Below, in pieces: positions 44,966 through 54,556 of a stretch of 64,000 nucleotides of DNA. The DNA is from Haematococcus lacustris. Lineage: Eukaryota > Chlorophyta > Chlorophyceae > Chlamydomonadales > Haematococcaceae. The stretch is taken from contig JASKMD010000005.1 in assembly GCA_030144725.1 (NCBI GenBank), forward strand, positions 5,443,212 to 5,507,211, read 5' to 3'. Position 1 is the stretch's first letter, and every line of letters starts with the position of its first letter. The notes under the pieces are model-generated. The model worked only from the letters and a program-made list of their open reading frames with translations. It did not search any database and had not been told where the DNA came from. Both the position numbers and the translations under genes were made by a program.

Positions 44966-46642
44966 ATGCTTGCCGTGCGGGTGTTTGTGGTCGCCCTCAC
45001 GCTGGCCTTGGCCTCGGCACAAGCAGGTGGGGCAGCTTCACAACAGACAGCATTGCGGCGGTGCACATCGATGGCGAAGGCGACATGCCCCGCATCAGGC
45101 AGGAGCTACCGCACGCCTGGAAGCACGGCTAAGCCGCATTGTGACACCCACAGTGACAGGCCCGACGGCAAACATGGGTGCCAGGCATGGTGACCTGCCC
45201 GTTGCGTGCGCCTGGTGCAGACATCCTGGCCTTGCACAACGGGTACCGCAGGGCACACCAGGTCCCTCCTCTCACCTCCAGTGCCGCCCTCACCAGCGCT
45301 GCCCAGTCTTGGGCAAACAGGCTGGCAGCCAGCTGCACCTTTGAGCACGCGCGCGGTACAGGTATGGGGCTGCCATGGCCAGCTTGCATGCTATGCTGCC
45401 AGCTGCCTCAGGTCAGATGAATCCCGTCAGTGATGGCCTGCTAGCTGCCCGCTGTCACCCTCACGCTTTGCTGCTGCTTGCTGTGTTGTGACATTGCAGG
45501 TCAGGGCGAGAACCTTGCTTCAGGCCATCGGTCATGGACAGAGGTGGCTCGCGGCTGGTGCGTGGAGCTTGTCCGGCAGCTCAGGGCAGGGCTGCTCATG
45601 GTGTCCAGCGCAAGGCTCATGGCTGCATGCTGGAGGGTGCATGGAGGCGTGGCAGGGCCTGCAGCACCCTGGGTGATGGCAGCAGGAGGAGGCCTGCACC
45701 TGTCAGCGTGTCCAGCCCCCACCGCTGCTGCCCACTCTGCAGCCGCCCCTGCCCTTGCGCCTGCCCTGCTCTGATGCGGGCACCACCAGGCACCCCTGGC
45801 CCTGCCACTGCTGCCCTGCAGCCTGGTGCCAAGGTACTGCTGTGCTCACGCCTGCCTTGTAGGTACAACGAGGTGAGGCAGTACAACTATGGTGCGCCAG
45901 GCTTTGGGATGAGCACAGGCCACTTCACACAGATGGTGAGCGCTGCCAGCTCCTCGTCCTGCAGTGACCGCCCACCTGGCTGCCCTGTGGCTGGTCAGAG
46001 GGGCAGCCTCCACTTGCACGGTGTGCTGTGGCGACTGCCTGCCTGGCTGCCATGGGCCTGTTCCTGTGACCCAGCTTGGCCCCTGGCAGCGCCTATCTCT
46101 GCCCTGTGTGCAGCCCAGCCATGATGGGTGCCACATGCAGCAACACTGGCTGCACCTTTACCTAGGGCTAGACCTAAGATGCAGACCAACACCAAACACC
46201 ATGCAGCCCTCACCTCCATGCTCTGACCCTGTGGCTGGCCCCCGTTGATGCTGCCCGCACATGCTGCCCTCAGGTGTGGAAGGGCACCACACAGCTGGGC
46301 TGCGCCTCGGCCATGTCCAAGTGCAGCTCCCGGACCATCTATGTTTGCAGGCAAGCGGGCAGGAGGTGCAGCAGGCCATCAGATGCTTGGCCAGCAAGGC
46401 CCTCAGCCTGGCACCAGCCAGCCACTGCACTGCCTGCCTGGCCCGGCAGCTGCACAGAAGACATGTCATCACAGTTCGAGTCATCTGCTGGCCTCTGCAC
46501 CAGCAGTGCAGGAGCAGGCCAATGCTGCTGTGGCTGTGTGACGGTGGCACTGACTCTGACCCATGTGCTGGCATGCAGGTACTCCCCTCCCGGCAATGTC
46601 CAGGGCGCGTTCAGGTCCAATGTCCTCCCCGCCACTCCCTGA
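44966..46642 (+). CDS. Secreted CAP/PR-1-like protein, copy B
   Basis: Six exons at 44966-45026, 45221-45361, 45500-45557, 45863-45935, 46274-46350 and 46579-46642, with the same lengths and phases as copy A (157 residues). The coding sequence is almost the same as copy A: signal peptide, DILALHN, GENLASG, TGHFTQMVW and RYSPPGNVQG are all present. Intron 5 has the same GC donor. Intron 5 differs from copy A by block changes near 46485-46530. The gene lies directly upstream of the LINE insertion, with only about 210 bp of downstream sequence before it. Confidence 0.92.
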
Positions 46643-46855
46643 AAGGCTGGAGCTGCTTGCGGGCAGCATGCCGCCTTGACGCATGGAGGATGTCGTGACA
46701 TGAGCCAGCTGGCCTGGCTAACCTAGACAACAGGCTGATGCGTAGCAACCGTGAACCCCACCGTGACATTCTAGGGTCACGCCCTTCGTCCATGATCGTG
46801 ATAGGACATGCATCCGCTGCCGTGATTGCGTAGGCAATGCATGCTGCATGCTAGA

Positions 46856-47469
46856 GTAGTAGTAGTAGTTGTTACACTAAGGAGGTAGGGCTCGGGTGGA
46901 TACAAGCCAACCTCCAAAGGTAAAAGACTTAGGAGAGAACAGAGAGAAAGGGAAAAAGAAGGGGAACTACTTAGGAGAGAGAGAACTCAGAGAAGGAAGG
47001 GGAAGGGAGCTAAAGGGAGCGTGTGAGAGACCTCGAGAAGCGGAGAAGTCAGAGAAGCGAAGGAGCAAGGGGCGCAAAAGGTTGGAGGGCTGGTAAGGAC
47101 GCAAAAGCTAGGAGGGCTAGGAAGGAGAGGGGAGTGAAACACGTTAAGGGTCAGAGGGACTAGGAGGAGTAACCGGGAAAGTGACACTAAGGGATCCGTC
47201 TTGAGTAGAGATGAAGGGATGGGGATGGGGGAGGTTCCAGCCAGGAGGGTTGGGATGGGCTAGGGTGAAGTCTTGTAGGTGAAGCCAAAAGGTAGAGATA
47301 GCAAGCTGGCTGGCTGCAGAAATGGGGGAAAGGGTGGTAGGAGCGGTCGCTTGAGTGGTGGGGTGATGGGTGAGAGCCCAGAGACGGCGCCGGCCAAAGT
47401 CCATCGCATCAAGGGCAGCCATGCAAACCAGGCTCCAGAGGGAAGGAGGGAAGGTAGGGGTGGGGGGGA
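46856..47469 (-). mobile_element. LINE, 3' part (segment 3 of 3)
   Basis: On the - strand the open frame enters from the Gypsy-1 insertion site and reads SLWSLVCMAALDAMDFGRRR, a sequence type found after the RT zinc-binding domain in algal LINEs, and stops at 47144. The remainder (47143-46856) is 3' untranslated and ends in a short (CTA)n tract (TAGTAGTAGTAG on +), as LINEs often end in a microsatellite tail. The element joins the CAP repeat at CTAGAG without a clear target duplication. Confidence 0.8.
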
Positions 47470-47774
47470 TGTAGCCGCGTAGACGGAAGCGTAGGCGGAG
47501 GAGTAGTGTAGCCGGCTACTGAGAGGAATTGCACCTCTAGCACACGGTCGGTTTGTGCTGCACACTGAATTGTGCCAGTCCGGAGGTGAGCGGGGTTATA
47601 TAGTCGTCCCCTCACCGCATAGGCGGTGACGGGTCACGCTCGGAGCGCACATGTCACGGTCCAAGGCATCACCCTTGGCCGGGACATGTGACGCGGTCGC
47701 GAGCGCATGTGCGGTCGACTCGGAAGTTATCGTATCGGGTAGCTAAGTAAGATTAACTCTTACTCGCTACTACA
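47470..47774 (-). repeat. Gypsy-1 3' LTR
   Basis: 305 bp, TG...CA, identical to 53383-53687 by direct reading. The pol stop codon TAG lies at 47770-47772, inside the first bases of the LTR. Confidence 0.96.
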
Positions 47775-50373
47775 AGTCGCCCCCCCTTAGTTCGGACGTC
47801 CCGGGCGGACCTAAGGAGCGGTACTTGCTTACGGACTCAGCCGGCACTCGGTTAGACGGGAGCCACTGATCGTGGACTTCGGAAAACCCGGGATAACGGA
47901 CTCGGTAGAAAAGCTTTTCATAACGTTTGTTCTTATTTCGGAGTTTTCGGTAATGCACCTCTTTGCGCTCGGCGACAATGTATGGTAGCACTTCAGGCTC
48001 GGTCGGGTTGATCAATACTTCGGGCACTTCAACACTCGGTGGTTGTACGGAGCCATCGGATTTGTATGCTCGCAGTATGGACACATGAAACACGGGGTGA
48101 ATTGTCATATGAGGAGGAATTTCCAGCCTCTCTGCATTTCGGCCCACGTGTTCAATAACGGTAAAGGGACCAAGCCACCTTGGCAAAAGCTTTTGGTGGG
48201 GACCACTGCGGAGGTTCTTAGTGTTCAACAATACTTGTTGACCCGGGTTGAAGCGTTGATCAACTTTGCCCACATCGTAAGTGGCGGCTTGTCGTTGCTG
48301 AGCGGCCTCAATAGCCACTTGAGCTTGTTTGAGCGCGGTGCGGATGACTTCGGCTCTCTCGGTGGCCACGGGGATATCGGTCGTGAGTTTTAAGTCACGA
48401 TAGAACGGAGTAGCGGGGTGACGGCCGTAATTAAGATAAAACGGGGAATGGCCGGTGCTTGCTTGTTTGGCATTATTAACGGCAAACTCTGCTAAAGGAA
48501 GTAATGTGTCCCAATTTTTGAGGTTGGGAGACACAAAAGACCTTAGCATTTCTTCAAGCACTCGGTTCATTCGTTCGGTTTGGCCGTCAGTTTGCGGGTG
48601 ATATGCGGTTGAGAGCCGGGATTGTGTACCAAGGCGTCGGAGATACCCATGCATGAAGTGTCCAGCAAACTGCGGGCCTCGATCGGATATCAAGGTAGCT
48701 GGTTCGCCATGAAGGCGCACAACATGTTGGAGAAAGAGCTCAGCAGTCTCTTCAGCGGTAATGGCCTTTTTGCACGGTACAAAGTGAGTCATCTTAGTAA
48801 GTCGGTCCACAAAGACACAGATTGCATCGTACCCATGCAACGTGCGCGGTAGCCCCGTGACAAAGTCAACAGTGACACTTTCCCACGGATCGTTGGGTAT
48901 GGGTAGCGGTTGCAAGGTGCCCGGAACACGACCACCACGGGGTTTGCTTCGTTGGCACTTGTCACAATGTGCAACATAGCGTTCAACATCAGCACGGAGG
49001 GTTGGCCACCAGAAATGTCGTTCAACCAAGTCAAGGGTGCGGTCTCTGCCTGGATGACCGGCCCATGGGCTATCATGGTGGTCATGCAGGATGCGGAGGA
49101 TGAGAGGTCGGAGGCAAGGGACAGCAACCCGCCCACCCTTGAACCATAAGCCACGGGACCTGGTTAGACTAGTGGTGTTGGTTGGATCAAGGTACCAATC
49201 ATCTTTTCGGTAACCCCTCATGATCTCTTCGTTAAGATCTGACTGTGGTGAACGGATGGCGGAACATTGTGCACTTGGTCGGTGCAATGTTGGGTTACGG
49301 GAGATCGGATCAGCTACATTAGAGCGACCAGGTCGGTAAAGCCACTTATACTTAAAACGAGCCAGAAACTCCATCCATCTCGCTTGCCGGCGAGAGAGAA
49401 GGGCCTGGGTATTCAAGAAAGTGTTCGGATTGTGGTCAGTCACCAAGGTAACCTCGGACCCTTCAAGGTAGCAACGCCACACTTGCAAGGCATCGTGTAC
49501 GGCTAAGAGCTCTTGCTCTCCGGTAGTATAGTTGCGTTCGGCGGATGAAAGCTTACGGCTGTGATATGCTAACGGACGACCCTCTTGTTGCAAGACTGCC
49601 CCAATACCATCAAGTGATGCATCAGCAATCAACTCAAATGGTTTGGTGAAGTCAGGCAATGCAAGAACGGGCGCGGAAGTGAGTGAATGCTTAACCCCTT
49701 CATACGCCGTTTGACAAGAAGGTGTCCACACAAAGGGAACAGATGCTTTGGTCAAGTCATGCAAGACAGCCACTCGTTTGCTGTAACCTTGCATGAAGCG
49801 ACGGAAGTAATTAGCAAGACCAAGGAAAGAACGTAACTCGGAGACGGAGGTTGGTGCGGGCCATTCGGCCACGACTTTAACCTTAGACGGGTCAACCTTA
49901 ATACCTTCGGCGCAAACTACATGACCCAAGAAGTTGACTTCCGGCTTATTGAAGTCACATTTCTTGAGCTTGGCGTAAAGCTCATGTTCACGGAGGCGTT
50001 TGAGTACAAGCTCAAGGTGTTTGGCGTGATCGGCGGCGGACTTGGAATAAATAAGAATATCATCCAAGTACACAACGACGAAGTCGTTGATGTAATCGGC
50101 GAAGATGCGGTTCATCTCGGCTTGGAAGGTAGCGGGAGCATTAGTAAGACCAAAGCACAATACTAAATACTCATAATGACCAAATGGGGTCCGGAAAGCG
50201 GTCTTTGGTATATCTTCGGGTGTGATGCGGATTTGATGGTAACCGGACTGAAGGTCAATAGAGGAAAAGACCTTAGCACCGGATAACTTATCAAACAAAT
50301 CCTCAATGCGGGGCATCGGGTAGCGGTTGCGGACGGTCATAGAATTCAACGCACGGTAATCAACGCACATCAA
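47770..50373 (-). CDS. pol: Gypsy-1 pol: RT (partial), RNase H, integrase, chromodomain
   Basis: An 867-codon frame. The RT begins only at MCVDYRALN and contains the catalytic YLDD at residues 102-105. RNase H has [15 protein letters not shown] and TGEQELLAV. Integrase has an HHCC zinc domain ending HCDKCQRSK, and a DDE core with [18 protein letters not shown] and the Glu in NRVLEEML. The end ([20 protein letters not shown]) resembles a chromodomain. The frame has no native start: it is separated from the upstream RT segment by a deletion of about 40 bp at 50373-50380 that removed the LFV.KK.G block present in Gypsy-2. Reverse transcriptase from this copy should be inactive. Confidence 0.93.
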   Translation of the reverse strand: MMCVDYRALNSMTVRNRYPMPRIEDLFDKLSGAKVFSSIDLQSGYHQIRITPEDIPKTAFRTPFGHYEYLVLCFGLTNAPATFQAEMNRIFADYINDFVVVYLDDILIYSKSAADHAKHLELVLKRLREHELYAKLKKCDFNKPEVNFLGHVVCAEGIKVDPSKVKVVAEWPAPTSVSELRSFLGLANYFRRFMQGYSKRVAVLHDLTKASVPFVWTPSCQTAYEGVKHSLTSAPVLALPDFTKPFELIADASLDGIGAVLQQEGRPLAYHSRKLSSAERNYTTGEQELLAVHDALQVWRCYLEGSEVTLVTDHNPNTFLNTQALLSRRQARWMEFLARFKYKWLYRPGRSNVADPISRNPTLHRPSAQCSAIRSPQSDLNEEIMRGYRKDDWYLDPTNTTSLTRSRGLWFKGGRVAVPCLRPLILRILHDHHDSPWAGHPGRDRTLDLVERHFWWPTLRADVERYVAHCDKCQRSKPRGGRVPGTLQPLPIPNDPWESVTVDFVTGLPRTLHGYDAICVFVDRLTKMTHFVPCKKAITAEETAELFLQHVVRLHGEPATLISDRGPQFAGHFMHGYLRRLGTQSRLSTAYHPQTDGQTERMNRVLEEMLRSFVSPNLKNWDTLLPLAEFAVNNAKQASTGHSPFYLNYGRHPATPFYRDLKLTTDIPVATERAEVIRTALKQAQVAIEAAQQRQAATYDVGKVDQRFNPGQQVLLNTKNLRSGPHQKLLPRWLGPFTVIEHVGRNAERLEIPPHMTIHPVFHVSILRAYKSDGSVQPPSVEVPEVLINPTEPEVLPYIVAERKEVHYRKLRNKNKRYEKLFYRVRYPGFSEVHDQWLPSNRVPAESVSKYRSLGPPGTSELRGGDL
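47775..47788 (-). other. Gypsy-1 polypurine tract
   Basis: On the - strand AAGGGGGGGCGACT lies directly before the 3' LTR, the expected place of the plus-strand primer. Confidence 0.8.
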
Positions 50374-51017
50374 GCCCCATACGGAGAGGAGCTAGGGCGT
50401 ATCCAACCCTTTGATAATAACTCGGATATTTGTTTCTTAACTTCGGCATACTCAAGGGGAGAGAGGCGGTACATACCTTTGAAAGGTGGTTTCGCACCAT
50501 GTTCCAGCGGGATGGTATGGCCGACTCCTCGTGATGGTGGTAGGCCAGGCGGGATGTCGTTGAAGACCACCTTATGACGGTCCAAGAGTCCTCGGAGCTC
50601 GGAGTCGGACAGCAAAGGGTCGGAGGGTGTGTTCGTGGATTCTACGGGCTTTGCGGGTGCCTTGACGGTATCGGGATTTCGGGGCTTATACTCGGTTTGT
50701 ACCCAGAATAACATAGACTCTCCACCTTTCCTAACCTCTTTGGTGGCGGACCGGGTGGATATCATGGTAGCGGACAAACCCTTACGTAGGGCTTCGGTAA
50801 TAAGGTTTGTACTTGGATGCGCCACCTTCGGTTTACGGGCAAGGGTGCGGGATTTGAGTGTGAACTGTTTACCCTTGGAGTGCATTGTGACCATAGGCTC
50901 ATGACCAAAGTCAAGTTGGACTTGAAATTGGGACATAAAATCATTGCCTAATATCAGGTCAATGCCGTGTGGTGTGTGCGGCAACACAAGCAGTGGTGTG
51001 TGCGGCATCATGAACAC
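50370..51017 (-). CDS. Gypsy-1 protease end and RT N-terminus
   Basis: The frame has the protease flap and end ([15 protein letters not shown]), a linker, and the RT entry region ([17 protein letters not shown], then [12 protein letters not shown]), and then hits TGA at the deletion. It is in a different frame from both the upstream protease segment and the downstream pol, so two indels or shifts bound this piece. Confidence 0.85.
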   Translation of the reverse strand: MFMMPHTPLLVLPHTPHGIDLILGNDFMSQFQVQLDFGHEPMVTMHSKGKQFTLKSRTLARKPKVAHPSTNLITEALRKGLSATMISTRSATKEVRKGGESMLFWVQTEYKPRNPDTVKAPAKPVESTNTPSDPLLSDSELRGLLDRHKVVFNDIPPGLPPSRGVGHTIPLEHGAKPPFKGMYRLSPLEYAEVKKQISELLSKGWIRPSSSPYGA

Positions 51018-51516
51018 ATGGCAACTTCAATCGTGCCATGCATCCCCCCCTCACTTGAAGGGTGCTTGTGCCATCAGCAAGCTCAACGGTATTCACATGT
51101 GTGCGGCGCAAGTGAAACTGTGCGGATGCGGCAAATGCTTCAGATACAAAAGAATGCGATGCACCACTATCAAAGAGTGCATTTGCAGATGCACCGGACA
51201 CCGTGCATTTGTGGACATGGGTGACTCCATGGGATACGGCATTGCAACGTGCATGTGTCGGACTCAACCACATTTGCATGTCATATGGCAAGCCATGATG
51301 GACATCAAGGTGTGGAAGGTGCGGTGGTGGTTTGACAAGCACATCGGAAGTGCGTGCATAATCAGCAATAATGCGGAAGCCATGTTTGCGAAGCACATCA
51401 TGTGTCGCATTGTGCGCGGTGGGTAAGAACATGGCAACAGTTGTGGGTGCATGTGTTTGAGCAACAACATATGCACGCACAACGGACTCGGCATGCAACG
51501 GGGACGGAAACATCAA
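50959..51516 (-). CDS. Gypsy-1 protease
   Basis: A retropepsin-like domain with the active-site motif ALFDSGASHSFVSEAF. It shares its frame with the gag segment 51694-52563, separated by a UAG at 51694-51696 and a second in-frame UAA about 48 bases further on. It overlaps the next segment by 59 bp in another frame. Confidence 0.85.
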   Translation of the reverse strand: MMFPSPLHAESVVRAYVVAQTHAPTTVAMFLPTAHNATHDVLRKHGFRIIADYARTSDVLVKPPPHLPHLDVHHGLPYDMQMWLSPTHARCNAVSHGVTHVHKCTVSGASANALFDSGASHSFVSEAFAASAQFHLRRTHVNTVELADGTSTLQVRGGCMARLKLPCVHDAAHTTACVAAHTTRH

Positions 51517-51693
51517 TGTGTTGTGACCCTGGAGAGATGATGAAGTGACATTACACGGCGTGCCACTTGTATCAACATCAAAACAACCACCGACTACATG
51601 CTCAATGTGGTCGACAAAAGTGCGGGCAAAGCACGATGTGGGTGTTTAAATTGGGTTCCTTGCAAGTTGGTCACTCACATGCAAGGCAAGTCT

Positions 51694-52563
51694 CTAGTGG
51701 AACGGAACTACTTCCCCATTCACCACCTTGCGGCCGTGGGGGCGGGTGAATGTGCAATTTGCAGCCCGGTGCTTACCCCGCTGACAGTTGAAACACATTC
51801 CGCGCTTCACCAGAGAGTCCACTTCTGCCTCGGTGAGGCGCCGATCCTCCGTTGCGTGGTAGATGCCGGAGAGATCTGTAGCCTGCACTTCGCCTTTGTC
51901 AAGGCGGGACTGGCGGGGTGTGCGGGTTGCCTGGCCATTGGGCGAGGCTGCAGCGGATGTGCGGGCTGCTACGCGGCGAGCAGGTTGCCGAGCACCAGGC
52001 TCCGGAGTGACGGGGGCGGGGGCGGGTGCAACCACGGCTGCGGCGGTGGCGGGAACGGGCTTCCTCTTCTGAGAACGGGCAGCATGCACAAAGGGCTTGC
52101 GGGCAGGCAACGGGGCAGCTTGCACAGCAGGCTTCTTGATAGCTGCCTCTGCTTTGAAGCGCATTTCAACACCTAGAGCATGCTGATACAGGGGCTCAAT
52201 GGTGGTGAATGGTTCACCTAGCACGGTGCATGCACATGGACCTTTGAACGCATCAGGCAAACCTGACATGTAGAAACGCAAGATGACAGCCATGTCCAAC
52301 TGAGGGCAGTCCCTGATGAGCGCTCGGAATGAGGCATTGTAGCTAGCAATCGTGCCCTTAGCATGATACTTGCCAGCAAACAAGACATCAAGGGCACGCT
52401 CGGACGGGGCACGCACCTCAGAGGCAAAGACCTCAGTTACCGCGGCCATTGCACGGTCCAGGGTCAAGGTGGTAGTCATCTCTCGACCATCTCGTCTCCA
52501 CCCTTGATGGAGTTGAAGAACGTTACCGCCTTCACCGCATCCGGCGCGACTCACGAGGCACAC
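51694..52563 (-). CDS. gag: Gypsy-1 gag, C-terminal part with zinc knuckle
   Basis: The capsid-like region is followed by a basic Pro/Ala linker and a CX2CX4HX4C knuckle (CFNCQRGKHRAANC). The frame ends GEVVPFH and UAG. The N-terminal gag part is in another frame (52958-52551) and also carries an in-frame TGA near 52551, with DAVKAVTFFNSIKGGDEM readable after it, so gag is interrupted. Confidence 0.88.
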   Translation of the reverse strand: MCLVSRAGCGEGGNVLQLHQGWRRDGREMTTTLTLDRAMAAVTEVFASEVRAPSERALDVLFAGKYHAKGTIASYNASFRALIRDCPQLDMAVILRFYMSGLPDAFKGPCACTVLGEPFTTIEPLYQHALGVEMRFKAEAAIKKPAVQAAPLPARKPFVHAARSQKRKPVPATAAAVVAPAPAPVTPEPGARQPARRVAARTSAAASPNGQATRTPRQSRLDKGEVQATDLSGIYHATEDRRLTEAEVDSLVKRGMCFNCQRGKHRAANCTFTRPHGRKVVNGEVVPFH

Positions 52564-52958
52564 AAGACCACCACGGTGGCTTTGTGCGCGGCGATGCGGG
52601 CTGTTTGCTCGGGGGACTGAACGGAGGTGACGGTGATGGTGGGGAGGGTGGGGGCCGACTTGGACGTCGCGGAGGTGGGGTTAGGGGCGGGTGTTTGAGC
52701 GGGCGGTGAAGCGGGAGCCCCTCCAGGGCCGGTAGGCGCGGGATTTTGACGGACTGCACGATGAGCACCACGAGTGTTAGTGCGAACAGCTCTGCGAGTG
52801 CGTGCGGGCTGATCACCATGTGCGGGCTGGTCACCATGTGCGGGCTGGTCACCATTTTGAGCACCTGCATTGGCTGCACCATTGGCTGCGGCTGCCGTGC
52901 GTGCTGCCCTCGTGCGCACAATCGATGCAATCGCACGTCGCGAAATGCTGGCAGGCAT
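52551..52958 (-). CDS. gag: Gypsy-1 gag, N-terminal part
   Basis: Starts MPASISRRAIASIVRTRAA and includes a triplicated GDQPAH motif (about 52808-52855), then Pro/Ala-rich sequence up to a TGA. The same frame continues past the TGA for another 22 codons of gag-like sequence. Confidence 0.7.
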   Translation of the reverse strand: MPASISRRAIASIVRTRAARTAAAANGAANAGAQNGDQPAHGDQPAHGDQPARTRRAVRTNTRGAHRAVRQNPAPTGPGGAPASPPAQTPAPNPTSATSKSAPTLPTITVTSVQSPEQTARIAAHKATVVVLCAS

Positions 52959-53366
52959 GGCAGTTTGAATTCAAACTTACTTTGTAACTTTTGGAGTTCG
53001 GAGGCGATATCTGCAGCAGCAGCAACTTGCGAAACAGCGGGGACAGTGGTGGACACGCACGGAGACGGGGCAGCTGCAGCGGCTGCTAACGCCTCTAACG
53101 CCGAAGTGTGATTTGCGTGTCAGGGTCCCGCAAGGGCGGAGTTGTCGGAGGTGCAGAAACGGGCGGGGTTGCAGCCGTAGGCTCGGGAGGGGTAGTTTTC
53201 TGCACGATTTTGCGCGGGAGTTAATAGCGGTCAACGCTGGTCAACGCTGGCTGCGTTGTTTAACGCTGATGCGTTGAACTACTGAACTTCTAGACTAAAG
53301 CGACGCTGACGCCAGCGATGCTAGAGCGCACTTACACGCTTTGCCTTCGACCTTGACATGTCGAAC

Positions 53367-53380
53367 AGCGGTCGGAACCA
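53367..53380 (-). other. Gypsy-1 primer binding site
   Basis: On the - strand TGGTTCCGACCGCT lies two bases after the 5' LTR and begins with TGG as expected for pairing with the CCA end of a tRNA. Gypsy-2 has a related site (TGGTTTCCGACC), so both may use similar tRNAs. Confidence 0.75.
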
Positions 53381-53382
53381 GA

Positions 53383-53687
53383 TGTAGCCGCGTAGACGGA
53401 AGCGTAGGCGGAGGAGTAGTGTAGCCGGCTACTGAGAGGAATTGCACCTCTAGCACACGGTCGGTTTGTGCTGCACACTGAATTGTGCCAGTCCGGAGGT
53501 GAGCGGGGTTATATAGTCGTCCCCTCACCGCATAGGCGGTGACGGGTCACGCTCGGAGCGCACATGTCACGGTCCAAGGCATCACCCTTGGCCGGGACAT
53601 GTGACGCGGTCGCGAGCGCATGTGCGGTCGACTCGGAAGTTATCGTATCGGGTAGCTAAGTAAGATTAACTCTTACTCGCTACTACA
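53383..53687 (-). repeat. Gypsy-1 5' LTR with TATA box
   Basis: Identical to the 3' LTR. On the - strand TATATAA at 53515-53509 is a likely TATA box for the element promoter. Confidence 0.94.
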
Positions 53688-53873
53688 GGGGATGAGGCAC
53701 CAAAGGGAGGATTGGTGAACTTGGGTGCCGAGGCTGAGGGAGAGCTGTTGTCTAATGGTAACGGCGATGGGGCAACTCCAGAAGCTGTGTTGGCGGCTGT
53801 GACGGGGATGGTGAGAGGGGTCGCAAGGGCAAGACCAGGGGGTGATGCGGCTCCCAGGGATGGCATTGATGCT
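53688..53873 (-). mobile_element. LINE, RT zinc-binding segment (segment 2 of 3)
   Basis: 186 bp stranded between Gypsy-1 and Gypsy-2. On - it reads through the core of the zf-RVT domain: SINAIPGSR, a CPCDPSHHPRHSRQHSFW cluster of Cys and His, and CPIA. It joins in frame to segment 1 at the Gypsy-2 site and to segment 3 at the Gypsy-1 site once each element and one target copy are removed. Confidence 0.9.
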
Positions 53874-54173
53874 TGTAACGTGCGGGGACGCAACGTCAGA
53901 TGACCTTTTGACACAAGCTCGAAGGCCGGTCCAGTCGAGGCGGTGACTTCCGACTAGGGTGTTGGGTTACAGCGGTGTGTTGCGAGAATGGCTAGAGCTT
54001 AGAACGGGGCTCCCTGGAATCGAACCAGTTGTACTCACGGACGCAATGTCCGCTAGTCTTTACCTGCCAAATCTCACACTACACGTGTAACCCGCGTCCC
54101 GCGACGGCTCGCATTCACGAGACAGCCCAGACGACGCGAAGCGACAATCACCTCCTGAGGTGTGCACTTTACA
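53874..54173 (-). repeat. Gypsy-2 3' LTR
   Basis: 300 bp, identical to 59943-60242. It carries the B-box-like GGTTCGATTCC on - at 54026-54016. Confidence 0.96.
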
Positions 54174-54187
54174 TTCCTCCCCCTCCA
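54174..54187 (-). other. Gypsy-2 polypurine tract
   Basis: On - TGGAGGGGGAGGAA lies directly before the 3' LTR. Confidence 0.8.
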
Positions 54188-54351
54188 AAGGGGCTTCCGT
54201 TCCGCCACGGGTGAAACCACGTGACTCGCATTGCCTACAGCATGCTGATTTAGCTACTGGGCAACCCAAAGGGCACACCAGGTCACAGCTCAGGGAGCGG
54301 TCAAAGACCATCGTGCCGACTAGACACAGGGAAACCATAACCACACAGGTA

Positions 54352-54482
54352 GTGACTGCACTCGTGACTGCACTCTTGACTGCACTCTTGACTGCACTCT
54401 TGACTGCACTTGTGACTGCACTCGTGACTGCACTCTTGACTGCACTTGTGACTGCACTCGTGACTGCACTCGTGACTGCACT
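54352..54482. repeat. 12-bp tandem repeat in Gypsy-2 3' untranslated region
   Basis: About eleven copies of a TGACTGCACTCG unit, with CTCT and CTTG variants. It lies between the pol stop and the 3' LTR. The 12-bp length keeps frame (a TSAV/KSAV repeat on -), but no gene needs it. Confidence 0.92.
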
Positions 54483-54556
54483 AGCAGCTGACCAGAGGTA
54501 CAAGCATGCTGAGAATGCCATAGTCCAGCAACATACCAGCATGCATGGCCTAGGAC

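Larger units (their letters stand above)
40232..46855 (+). repeat. Tandem segmental duplication carrying CAP genes
   Basis: Sequence from about 40232 (TGGCTGCTGTGATGCAGCC) recurs at about 44257 and again at about 61686, each time leading into a CAP gene. The offset between the first two gene copies is 3,988 bp. Between them, 42866-43190 and 43991-44315 show a second copy of the intergenic part, and a partial gene copy lies in between. The third unit is separated by the transposon nest at 46856-61454. Copies are highly similar, which indicates recent duplication or gene conversion. Confidence 0.9.
47470..53687 (-). mobile_element. Gypsy-1, chromovirus-type LTR retrotransposon, 6,218 bp
   Basis: The element is bounded by two identical 305-bp LTRs that start TGTAGCC and end CTACTACA, and by a perfect 5-bp target duplication GGGGA (47465-47469 and 53688-53692). 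Transcription is on -, so the 5' LTR is 53383-53687. The order is gag, protease, RT, RNase H, integrase and a chromodomain-like end, as in Gypsy/Ty3 chromoviruses. Identical LTRs mean insertion was recent, yet the coding region is broken in several places, so it was probably mobilised in trans. Confidence 0.96.
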
